Positions 33,184-40,588 of a stretch of 64,000 nucleotides of DNA are shown here, one piece after another; positions within the stretch are counted from its first letter, which is position 1; each line of letters begins with the position of its first letter. The notes below the pieces were generated by a model, which ran no database searches, was not told the origin of the DNA, and saw only the letters and a program-made list of their open reading frames with translations. Source of the DNA: DATARH01 sp035550515. GTDB taxonomy: Bacteria; Pseudomonadota; Alphaproteobacteria; ATCC43930; CGMCC-115725. A program made the position numbers and the translations under genes. Location: the NCBI GenBank assembly GCA_035550515.1, contig DASZOZ010000135.1, positions 1-64,000 on the forward strand, written 5' to 3'.

Positions 33184-34127
33184 ACTTCAACGGTCCGGTG
33201 GTCGCGCTGTCGGGCGGCGTCGGCGGCGCCAAGCTCGCGCTCGGCCTCTACCGCGTGCTGCCGGCGGACACGCTGAGCGTGATCGTCAATCCCGGTGACG
33301 ATTTCGAGCATCTCGGCTTCACCGTGTGTCCCGATCTCGACACCCTGCTGTACACGCTGTCGGGCGAGGCGAACCCGGAACTCGGCTGGGGCCGCCGCGA
33401 CGAGACCTGGACCTTTATGGCGGCGCTCGAAAAGCTCGGCGGCGAGGGCTGGTTCCGCCTCGGCGACGGCGACCTCGCGACGCATGTCGAGCGCACCCGC
33501 CGCCTGATTGCGGGCGAGCCGCTGTCGGCGGTCATGGACGATTTCCGCCGCCGGCTCGGCATCACGGCGCGGCTGCTGCCGGCGAGCGACGACAAGGTCC
33601 GTACGCGGCTGGACACGGATCGCGGCCGGCTCGACTTCCAGGATTATTTTGTCCGGCTGCGCTGCGAGCCGGCGGTCCGCCGGCTGGAATTCGCCGGCGC
33701 CGAGACGGCACGCGCCAATGGCGATGCCCTCGCGGCGCTCGCCGATCCGCGGCTGCAGGCCGTGGTGATCTGCCCGTCGAACCCGTTCATCAGCATCGAC
33801 CCGATCCTCGCGGTCCCCGGCCTGCGAGACGCGCTGCGCCGATCCCGCGCGCCGGTCGTCGCGGTGTCGCCGATCATCGGCGGCAAGGCGGTCAAGGGGC
33901 CGACCGCGAAGATGATGGCGGAACTCGGCCTGCCGGTCGACGCCGCGGCGGTGGCGCGGCACTATCGCGACTTCGTCGATGTCTACGTCGCCGACGAGGG
34001 CGACCGCGATGCCGTCGCCGGTCTCGATCTCCCCGTCGTGCTGGCGCCGACGCTGATGGTCACGCTGGAGGACCGCGAGGCCCTGGCGCGGGTGGTGCTC
34101 CGGGCCGCCGCGGCGCATCGCCGATGA
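33180..34127 (+). CDS. cofD: LPPG:Fo 2-phospho-L-lactate transferase (CofD/FbiA)
   Basis: A 315-residue enzyme that joins the activated C3 unit to the deazaflavin Fo to give F420-0 or dehydro-F420-0. Landmarks are VVALSGGVGGAKLALGLYRV, NPGDDFEHLGFTVCPDLDTL, VICPSNPFISIDPILAVPGL and SPIIGGKAVKGPTAKMM, the last lining the Fo and nucleotide pocket. Overlaps cofE and cofC by four bases at each end. Confidence 0.95.
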   Translation: MNFNGPVVALSGGVGGAKLALGLYRVLPADTLSVIVNPGDDFEHLGFTVCPDLDTLLYTLSGEANPELGWGRRDETWTFMAALEKLGGEGWFRLGDGDLATHVERTRRLIAGEPLSAVMDDFRRRLGITARLLPASDDKVRTRLDTDRGRLDFQDYFVRLRCEPAVRRLEFAGAETARANGDALAALADPRLQAVVICPSNPFISIDPILAVPGLRDALRRSRAPVVAVSPIIGGKAVKGPTAKMMAELGLPVDAAAVARHYRDFVDVYVADEGDRDAVAGLDLPVVLAPTLMVTLEDREALARVVLRAAAAHRR

Positions 34128-34786
34128 ACCCGGCCGAGGTGTGGGCGGTCATCCCGGTCAAGGAGACGGGGGGCGCGAAACAGCGGCTGGCGCCGGTGCT
34201 GTCGGCCGCGCTGCGGCAGGATCTGGCCCTGGCGATGCTGGAGGATGTGATCGAAGCCGTCGCCGGTGTGAGCGGGCTTGGCGGCGCGATCCTGGTCACG
34301 GTCGATCCGCAGGCCGCAGCGCTGGCCCGCCGCTATGGCATGGCGACGCTCGCCGACGGCGCCCGTGACGGCCATACCGGCGCGGTCACTGCCGGCGCGC
34401 GCCGTCTTGTCGCGAACCGGCATGCCGCGATGCTCACCCTGCCCGGCGACCTGCCGCTCATCACCAGCACCGAGATCGCGGCGCTGATCGCCGCACACGG
34501 TCCCGCGCCGGCCTTCACGATCGCTCCCGCGCATGACGAGCTCGGCTCGAACGGCATCGTCATGTCGCCGCCATTGGCGGTGCCGCTGCGCTTTGGCGAG
34601 GACAGTTTCTTTCCGCATCTCGCGGCGGCCCGCGCCGCGGGCATCGCGCCATGCGTCGTGCGCCTGCCCGGTTTCGCGTTCGATATCGACAATCCGCGGG
34701 ACCTCCAGCATTTTGCGGGACTGCCGGCGCAAACGCGCGCCGCCAGGTTGATTGCCGAACACGCGAACGAGATGAGGGTGGGGTGA
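34124..34786 (+). CDS. cofC: 2-phospho-L-lactate (or related) guanylyltransferase
   Basis: A 220-residue nucleotidyltransferase: VWAVIPVKETGGAKQRLAPV, MLTLPGDLPLITSTEI and NGIVMSPPLAVPLRFGEDSF, then FDIDNPRDLQHF. CofC/FbiD proteins activate 2-phospholactate, phosphoenolpyruvate or 3-phosphoglycerate with GTP, depending on the organism. The substrate here cannot be read from the sequence by eye. Four-base overlaps on both sides tie it to cofD and fbiC. Confidence 0.93.
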   Translation: MNPAEVWAVIPVKETGGAKQRLAPVLSAALRQDLALAMLEDVIEAVAGVSGLGGAILVTVDPQAAALARRYGMATLADGARDGHTGAVTAGARRLVANRHAAMLTLPGDLPLITSTEIAALIAAHGPAPAFTIAPAHDELGSNGIVMSPPLAVPLRFGEDSFFPHLAAARAAGIAPCVVRLPGFAFDIDNPRDLQHFAGLPAQTRAARLIAEHANEMRVG

Positions 34787-37206
34787 CGGATTTCTTCGCG
34801 ACGATCCTCGACCGTGCCGCCGCAGGCGACCGGCTCACCGATGCCGACGCGCTGGCGCTCGCCGAGTGCGAGGGCCTGTCGGCGCTGATGCGCGTCGCCG
34901 CGGCGCTGCGCGACACCGGGCATGGCGGTCTCGTGTCCTATTCGCGCAAAGTCTTCATCCCGCTGACCCAGCTCTGCCGCGACGTGTGCCATTACTGCAC
35001 CTTTGCGCATCCGCCGCGGCGCGGCGAGCGTGCCTTCCTGACCCGCGACGAGGTGCTGGCGATCGCCCGCGCCGGCGCCAAGGCCGGCTGCCATGAGGCG
35101 CTGTTCACGCTGGGCGACAAGCCGGAGCTGCGCTACCGCGCGGCGCGCGACGAGCTGGCGGCGCTCGGCCATGAGAGCACCCTCGCCTATCTCGCCGAGA
35201 TGGCGGCGGCGGTGCTCAAGGAGACCGGGCTGCTGCCGCATCTCAACCCGGGGCTGATGAGCCGCGGCGACCTGGAGGCGCTGCGCAAGGTCTCGGTGTC
35301 GCAGGGCATCATGCTGGAGACCGCCAGCGAGCGGCTGTCGCAGCGCGGCGGCCCGCATTTCGGCTCGCCCGACAAGCACCCGGCGCGGCGGCTGGCGACC
35401 ATCGCCGCCGCCGGCGAAACGGCGGTGCCGTTCACCTCGGGCATCCTGATCGGCATCGGCGAGACCCGGCGCGAGCGGATCGAAGCGCTGCTGGCGCTGC
35501 GCGCGCTGCACGAGCGCCACGGTCATATCCAGGAAATCATCATCCAGAACTTCCGCGCCAAGCCCGGCACCAGGATGGCCGATGCGCCCGACCCGGACGA
35601 GGCCGAGCATCTGTGGACGATCGCCGTCGCCCGGCTGGTGTTCGGCGCGGCGATGAACATCCAGGCGCCGCCCAACCTGATGCCCGAGGCGCTGGAAGCG
35701 ATGATCGCCGCCGGGATCAACGATTGGGGCGGCGTCTCGCCGGTCACCCCCGATCACGTGAACCCCGAGGCGCCGTGGCCGGAACTCGACGTGCTGGCCG
35801 AACGTACCGCCGGGGCAGGCAAGCTGCTCGTCGAGCGGCTGGCGATCTATCCCGAATATGTGCAGCAGCCGGGAAGGTGGCTCGACCCGGCGCTGCGCAC
35901 CCCCACCCTGCGCTTTGTCGACGGGCAGGGCCTCGCGCGCACCGACCGCTGGACGCCCGGCGCGGGCGTCGAGCCGCCGGCCCGCGGCAAGCGCTTTGCG
36001 AACCCTGCGCTCACCGCGGCGGTCGAGCCGATCATCGCCCGCGCCGTCGCCGGCGAGACGCTCGCCGAGCGCGACATCGTCACGCTGTTCGAGGCGCGCG
36101 GCGATGCGTTCGACCGCGTCTGCGCGGCGGCCGACGCGCTGCGCCGCGAAGTCAACGGCGACACCGTCAGCTATGTCGTCACCCGCAACATCAACTACAC
36201 CAACATCTGCTATTTCCGCTGCCAGTTCTGCGCCTTCTCCAAGGGCAAGCTCAGCGAGAATTTGCGCGGACGGCCCTACGACCTCGACTGGAGCGAGATC
36301 GTGCGGCGCTGCGAGGAGGCCTGGGAGCGCGGCGCCACCGAGGTCTGCCTGCAAGGCGGCATCCACCCCGAATACACCGGCGCGACCTATCTCGGCATCT
36401 GCCGCACGATCAAGCAGGCGGTGCCGGGGATGCATGTCCATGCGTTCTCGCCGCTCGAGATCTGGCAGGGCGCGAAGACGCTCGGCCGCACCCTCCCCGA
36501 CTTCCTTGGCGAGCTGAAGGCGACCGGGCTGAGTTCCCTGCCCGGAACCGCGGCGGAAATCCTCGACGACGAGGTCCGCGCGATCATCTGCCCGGACAAG
36601 ATCAAGACCGCCGAGTGGCTCCAGGTCATGGAGGCGGCGCACCATGCCGGGCTGCGCGCCACGGCGACGATCATGTTCGGCCATGTCGACCGCTACGAGC
36701 ACTGGGCGCGGCATCTGCTGCGGGTGCGCGCGCTGCAGGCGCGGACCGGCGGCTTCACCGAGTTCGTGCCGCTGCCCTTTGTGCCGATGGAGGCGCCGAT
36801 GTACCTCAAGGGCACCGCGCGGCTCGGCCCGACCTATCGCGAGGCGGTGCTGGTGCATGCCGTGGCGCGGCTGGCGCTGCACCCGCTGATCCCGAACATC
36901 CAGACGTCGTGGGTCAAGCTCGGCGCGGCCGGCGCCGCCGCCTGCCTCAACGCCGGCTGCAACGACCTCGGCGGCACGCTGATGAACGAGAGCATCTCGC
37001 GCGCCGCCGGCGCCAGCTTTGGCCAGGAGATGCCGCCCGAGGCGATGGAGGCGCTGATCCGCTCGGTCGGGCGCGTCCCGCGGCAGCGCACCACGCTCTA
37101 CGCCGACGCCTCGGCCGAGCGGCACGCGGCATCGTTCGACGCGCCGCCGCTGCTCGACCCGATCAACACACCGGCGCACAAATACGAGCGCTCGGCCGCG
37201 GAGTAG
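34783..37206 (+). CDS. fbiC: Fo synthase, fused CofG-CofH (FbiC)
   Basis: An 807-residue double radical-SAM enzyme that builds the deazaflavin Fo from tyrosine and the riboflavin intermediate 5-amino-6-ribitylamino-uracil. The CofG half has its 4Fe-4S cysteines at 65, 69 and 72 (CRDVCHYC); the CofH half has Cys476, 480 and 483 (CYFRCQFC). Fused forms are usual in Actinobacteria, while archaea have separate genes. GTG start overlapping the cofC stop. It ends the operon, its stop abutting the stop of the opposite-strand gene with no spacer. Confidence 0.96.
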   Translation: MTDFFATILDRAAAGDRLTDADALALAECEGLSALMRVAAALRDTGHGGLVSYSRKVFIPLTQLCRDVCHYCTFAHPPRRGERAFLTRDEVLAIARAGAKAGCHEALFTLGDKPELRYRAARDELAALGHESTLAYLAEMAAAVLKETGLLPHLNPGLMSRGDLEALRKVSVSQGIMLETASERLSQRGGPHFGSPDKHPARRLATIAAAGETAVPFTSGILIGIGETRRERIEALLALRALHERHGHIQEIIIQNFRAKPGTRMADAPDPDEAEHLWTIAVARLVFGAAMNIQAPPNLMPEALEAMIAAGINDWGGVSPVTPDHVNPEAPWPELDVLAERTAGAGKLLVERLAIYPEYVQQPGRWLDPALRTPTLRFVDGQGLARTDRWTPGAGVEPPARGKRFANPALTAAVEPIIARAVAGETLAERDIVTLFEARGDAFDRVCAAADALRREVNGDTVSYVVTRNINYTNICYFRCQFCAFSKGKLSENLRGRPYDLDWSEIVRRCEEAWERGATEVCLQGGIHPEYTGATYLGICRTIKQAVPGMHVHAFSPLEIWQGAKTLGRTLPDFLGELKATGLSSLPGTAAEILDDEVRAIICPDKIKTAEWLQVMEAAHHAGLRATATIMFGHVDRYEHWARHLLRVRALQARTGGFTEFVPLPFVPMEAPMYLKGTARLGPTYREAVLVHAVARLALHPLIPNIQTSWVKLGAAGAAACLNAGCNDLGGTLMNESISRAAGASFGQEMPPEAMEALIRSVGRVPRQRTTLYADASAERHAASFDAPPLLDPINTPAHKYERSAAE

Positions 37207-37506
37207 CTACGCCGCCCCCGCCGCGAGCAGCGCGCGGGCGATCTCTTCCCACTCGTTGTCGAGCGGCGCGGTCGACGGGCTTTTCCCGGCGCGCTTGTAC
37301 CAGCCGCCGGCATTGTGCAGATCGCCCTCGACGCGGTGCAGATAGGCATGCGCCCAGGCGCCCTTCTCGTTGGCGTCGGCCTGGGCGCAGCGATGCGCCT
37401 GGTGCCAGTCGCCCTTGGCCTGCCACCACAGCGCCTGGAGCGCGCCGCTCGTCCCGGCCGGCGGCGAGGCGCCTGTCAGCGACGACTTGAAGCCCTCGAA
37501 TTCCAT
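37207..37506 (-). CDS. Small hypothetical protein
   Basis: A 99-residue protein; ATG 37506 is favoured by GGGAGGGC just upstream, over an ATG seven codons earlier. It contains ALQALWWQAKGDWHQAH, AWAHAYLHRVEGDLHNAGGWY and WEEIARALLAAG. Trp- and His-rich helical pattern; the repeated W-x-x-A pattern resembles a short TPR-like hairpin seen in small proteobacterial proteins of unknown role. No partner is evident. Confidence 0.75.
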   Translation of the reverse strand: MEFEGFKSSLTGASPPAGTSGALQALWWQAKGDWHQAHRCAQADANEKGAWAHAYLHRVEGDLHNAGGWYKRAGKSPSTAPLDNEWEEIARALLAAGAA

Positions 37507-37556
37507 CCTGCCCTCCCGCATGTGCATCCCGCGAATGATACCGCTTTCGCCGTCGT

Positions 37557-38873
37557 TCAGGCGAGCATCCGATCGAGCCGGTCGCGCAGCCGGTAATACG
37601 CGCCGACGACCGGCAGGAACCAGGGATTGCCGTTGTAGAGCGCATGCCCGGGAAACGCCGGGCTGTCGAAGGCGCAGGCATAGTTCGCGGCGCGGGCGAT
37701 CTTGCGGGCGGTCTGAAAGCCGAGATAGGTCATCATCGCGATGCCGCTGCCGTTGCAGCCCAGCGCGTAATGCAGGCCGTCATCCTCGCCCATATGCGGC
37801 AGCGCATCGAGCGTGAACGCGGTGTTGCCGGTCCAGCCATGGGTGATCCGCACCCCCTTCAACTGCGGGAAGCGGTCGGTCATATAGCGGTAGAGCACCC
37901 GTGCGCAGAGCAGCGGATCGGCCTGGGTAAAGCGCGCCCGCCCGCCAAAGACCATCCGCTTGCCGTCCGGCGACATCCGGTAATAGCAGAGCACGCGCTT
38001 GGTGTCCGACAGGGTGCGTCCCTTCGGGACCAGCGACGCGGCAAGGTCGGCCGGCAACTCTTCGGTAGCGATGATGTGGCTGGCGATCGGCACGATCCGG
38101 CGCCGCAAGGACGGCGTCAGCGCGCCGGTATAGCCGTTGGTGGCAATGACGACATCGCCGGCGTCGAGCGCACCCCGGCTGGTGGTGACCCGCCAGCCGG
38201 CGCCGCCGGCGGCGATGCCGCCGACCGCCGCATCGGCACAGACGGCGACGCCGCGACGCCGGCAGGCGTCGAGCAGGCCCTTGTAGTAGAGCGCCGGATG
38301 CAGGCTGGCCGACCGCTCGACCACCATCCCGCCGTAATAATAGTCGCTGGCGAGTTCTTCGCGCTGCCGCTCGCGCGGCACCATATAGGCGCCCGACTGC
38401 GCATTGTCGTTGAGGCGCCCCAGCCTCGATTGCTGGTAGGCGAAATGCTTCGGGGTCCAAGCCCCCTGAAACCGGCCGCGCTTCTGCCAGAAGCAGCCGA
38501 TGCCTTCTTCCTCGATCAGCCGCTCGACCAGCCCGAACGCGTCATGCGCATCCGACAGCATGCGCGCGGCGCGTGCCGGATCGACCGCCGCCGCCTTGCC
38601 GCTGAAGCTCTTACCGACATTGACGCCGCCGCTGACGGCGCCGCCGTTGCGGGTGCTCGCGCCCTCGCCGAGCGCGCCCTTTTCCAGCACCACCGCATCG
38701 ATGCCGTGCCTCGCCAGTTCGAGCGCCGTGGACAACCCGGCATAGCCGCCGCCGATGATCGCCACCCGCGCCTGGCGCGGCACGGCGACCGGCTCGCCGA
38801 TGGACGGCCGATAGGCCTCCCACCAGTACGGCGCGATCTTGAAGTCAGGATGAAGGAGAGTGTCGGTCGTCAC
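37557..38873 (-). CDS. FAD-dependent oxidoreductase, PuuB/DAO type
   Basis: A 438-residue flavoprotein starting at GTG 38873. The dinucleotide fold VAIIGGGYAGLSTALELA is near residue 38, followed by GEGASTRNGGAVSGGVNVGK, the DAO pattern in which the flavin may be bound. HGWTGNTAFTLDALPHMGED and GLHYALGCNGSGIAMMTYLG complete the fold. Close relatives oxidise gamma-glutamylputrescine or other amines and imino acids; the substrate here is unknown. The start lacks a clear Shine-Dalgarno sequence, so it is uncertain. Confidence 0.85.
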   Translation of the reverse strand: MTTDTLLHPDFKIAPYWWEAYRPSIGEPVAVPRQARVAIIGGGYAGLSTALELARHGIDAVVLEKGALGEGASTRNGGAVSGGVNVGKSFSGKAAAVDPARAARMLSDAHDAFGLVERLIEEEGIGCFWQKRGRFQGAWTPKHFAYQQSRLGRLNDNAQSGAYMVPRERQREELASDYYYGGMVVERSASLHPALYYKGLLDACRRRGVAVCADAAVGGIAAGGAGWRVTTSRGALDAGDVVIATNGYTGALTPSLRRRIVPIASHIIATEELPADLAASLVPKGRTLSDTKRVLCYYRMSPDGKRMVFGGRARFTQADPLLCARVLYRYMTDRFPQLKGVRITHGWTGNTAFTLDALPHMGEDDGLHYALGCNGSGIAMMTYLGFQTARKIARAANYACAFDSPAFPGHALYNGNPWFLPVVGAYYRLRDRLDRMLA

Positions 38874-38893
38874 GCGGCAACGACCGTACCGCC

Positions 38894-38923
38894 AGAGAGC
38901 GGACGCGTAAACGTCCGCTCTCT
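38894..38923. terminator. 12-bp hairpin between a small ORF and the FAD oxidoreductase
   Basis: AGAGAGCGGACG pairs perfectly with CGTCCGCTCTCT around loop CGTAAA. It begins 10 bases after the stop of the 30-residue ORF on the minus strand and ends 21 bases before the flavoprotein start. On the minus strand no T-run follows; on the plus strand TTTATT follows. It may attenuate or protect the small transcript. Confidence 0.55.
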
Positions 38924-38932
38924 TTATTGTCG

Positions 38933-39025
38933 TTAATGGCCGTGGCCACCGGGAATTTGCCAGACCCCCCAGAAGCCCGCGAGCACCAGACACACCAAGG
39001 CGGCATCGACATACCAAGGAAACAT
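38933..39025 (-). CDS. 30-residue single-pass membrane protein, probable small gene
   Basis: An open frame of 30 codons plus stop. The product starts MFPWYVDAALVCLVLAGFWG and ends in the His/Gly-rich PGGHGH. The middle (about residues 6-22) is one hydrophobic helix rich in aromatic residues. A strong GGAGGGGAGAGG lies 4 bases before the ATG, and a perfect hairpin follows the stop. The ORF sits apart from neighbours, behind an AT-rich region that could hold its promoter. No known family is recognised; small membrane subunits of respiratory complexes look similar but this is only a resemblance. Confidence 0.6.
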   Translation of the reverse strand: MFPWYVDAALVCLVLAGFWGVWQIPGGHGH

Positions 39026-39059
39026 CACACCTCTCCCCTCCGCGGGGTTAACCATGTCT

Positions 39060-39225
39060 TGTTCCGCGAAGTATTATCGAGGCCGGTTATATCGATCTTT
39101 TCCACCAGAAGGTAATTCAAATTGTTTCATTATTCTTTATTCCACAGTAATCGCCAGAAACTCATTTTATAGTTAATGATATTTGTTTAAATAAGATCGA
39201 TATTTACACGAATAACAGCGCAGTC
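39060..39225. other. AT-rich intergenic island
   Basis: About 165 bases of clearly AT-rich DNA (for example tttcattattctttatt and gttaatgatatttgtttaaa) in an otherwise very GC-rich window. No gene is seen in it. It lies directly upstream of the 30-residue ORF on the minus strand and probably contains its promoter, though no convincing -35/-10 pair was found. Confidence 0.6.
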
Positions 39226-39267
39226 ACAAAAACTCGCCGAAGCCGGTTGAGCCAGCTTCGGCGAGTT
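39226..39267 (-). terminator. Rho-independent terminator of the luciferase-like gene
   Basis: A perfect 13-base stem (aactcgccgaagc / gcttcggcgagtt) with an 11-base loop; on the minus strand it ends in a GTTTTTG run. It lies 27 bases after the stop at 39294. Confidence 0.85.
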
Positions 39268-39293
39268 GAAAACCGGGTGGGCGTGAAGAAGCG

Positions 39294-40349
39294 CTAGTGG
39301 AATTTGGGCATCACTTTTTCGCACAGCAACTGCAGCGACTTCATCACGTGCTGGTGCGGGATCTTGGTACCGCAATTCATCTCCGCAAGGATGCCGTCGA
39401 GCCCCAGCGTTTCCTTGAGCCCCATCAGCCGATCCGCCACCCGCTCCGGCGAGCCGACGATCAGCTTCTCGCGCAGCGCGTCCTCATAGGAGATTTCCTG
39501 CAACCGCCGGCCGCGCGCCGCGCGGTCTTCCACCTGGCGCACCCCGGCACGCGTCGCCGAGTCCTCCAGGCGTTCACCGAGATAGCGGTAGAAGTACATG
39601 ATGCTCTCTTCGGGCTCTTCGATCGCCGCCTTGTCGGTTTCCGCGACATAGACCGGCGCCCGCAGGAACACCTGGCCCTCGCCGGGATGACCGGCTTCCT
39701 TCCACGCCTTGCGGTAGGCGTCGATATTCGGCCCGAGTTCCTCGATCGTCCCGAGCCGGACGGCGACAAACACCGCATGGCCCAATTTGGCGATCTGCGG
39801 GAAGGTGTCGGCGCTGTTCGCCGCGATGCGGATTTCCGGCCACGGCTTCTGATACGGCTTCGGCGTCAGCGCCACATTGTCGAAGCTGTAGTACTTGCCC
39901 TGGTACGAGAAACGCGGCTCGGTCCAGGCGCGCTTCAGGATCTCCAGCGTCTCGGCAAAGCGCTCGCGGCTTTCCCCGTAGGGGACGCCGTACGCCTCGT
40001 AGGTGCGCGGGAAACCGCTGCGCCCGACACCGAAAATCAGCCGGCCGTGGCTGATCTGGTCGACCGTCGCGGCCTCTTCCGCCAGGCGCAGCGGGTGGCA
40101 GAGCGGCAGCACCTGCACGCCGGTGCCGATCTTCATCCGCTTGGTGCGCGCCGCGATCGCGCTCGCCAGGGTCAACGGCGCTGAGCACACGGAACGCTCG
40201 GGCGCGACATGAATTTCGGCCAGCCACATCGCGTCGAGGCCCCAACGCTCGGCGGCGTCGATCTGTTCGAAGGAGGTTGCGAAGGCGTCTTCCTCGCTGA
40301 TCCCGGCGGGACGTTGAAACTCATGGAACATGCCAAACTCGAATGCCAT
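39294..40349 (-). CDS. Luciferase-like flavin-dependent monooxygenase
   Basis: A 351-residue LLM-class protein. It opens MAFEFGMFHEFQRPAGISEE and has LDAMWLAEIHVAPERS, IGTGVQVLPLCHPLRLAEEA and GRLIFGVGRSGFPRTYEAYG, a pattern of FMN-dependent two-component monooxygenases rather than of the F420 group. The ATG at 40349 follows GGAGGAG. A single gene ending in a good terminator. The substrate is unknown. It is 2 kb from the F420 operon but on the opposite strand. Confidence 0.85.
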   Translation of the reverse strand: MAFEFGMFHEFQRPAGISEEDAFATSFEQIDAAERWGLDAMWLAEIHVAPERSVCSAPLTLASAIAARTKRMKIGTGVQVLPLCHPLRLAEEAATVDQISHGRLIFGVGRSGFPRTYEAYGVPYGESRERFAETLEILKRAWTEPRFSYQGKYYSFDNVALTPKPYQKPWPEIRIAANSADTFPQIAKLGHAVFVAVRLGTIEELGPNIDAYRKAWKEAGHPGEGQVFLRAPVYVAETDKAAIEEPEESIMYFYRYLGERLEDSATRAGVRQVEDRAARGRRLQEISYEDALREKLIVGSPERVADRLMGLKETLGLDGILAEMNCGTKIPHQHVMKSLQLLCEKVMPKFH

Positions 40350-40539
40350 CCCGCTCCTCCGCTGTCTCTGGGGCGCCACCCCGGTCGATCCGTCGACTTT
40401 AGGAGCGAAATTCAACCAGGGCCAGCCAAGAAACATCAATCGCCGGTGAGCGGCTTGCCGGCGCCCGGTCTTACGACCGATGCGTGCACGAACGGGTTGG
40501 TGCGAAGCAGTTTCTCATTGAGCCAGCACACAACACCAG

Positions 40540-40557
40540 TTTATCGTGTTCGATAAA
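40540..40557. promoter_or_regulatory. Operator-like palindrome upstream of the polysaccharide-export operon
   Basis: TTTATCG-TGTT-CGATAAA is an 18-base perfect inverted repeat, AT-rich in a GC-rich setting. A weak promoter (TTGAGC at 40518, 17 bases, TTATCG) overlaps its left half. It precedes the preferred start at 40589 by about 32 bases and may bind a regulator of the operon. Confidence 0.4.
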
Positions 40558-40588
40558 ATGCAACCTACCGGGGTGGAGCACGCCAGGG

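Noticed and set aside
34333..37179. Open frame of more than 900 codons antisense to fbiC
   Set aside because: Same reason; FbiC on the plus strand has both radical-SAM cysteine sets.
38874..39017. Upstream ATG or GTG extension of the FAD oxidoreductase
   Set aside because: The extension runs over the perfect hairpin and overlaps the 30-residue ORF, and its sequence has no family similarity.
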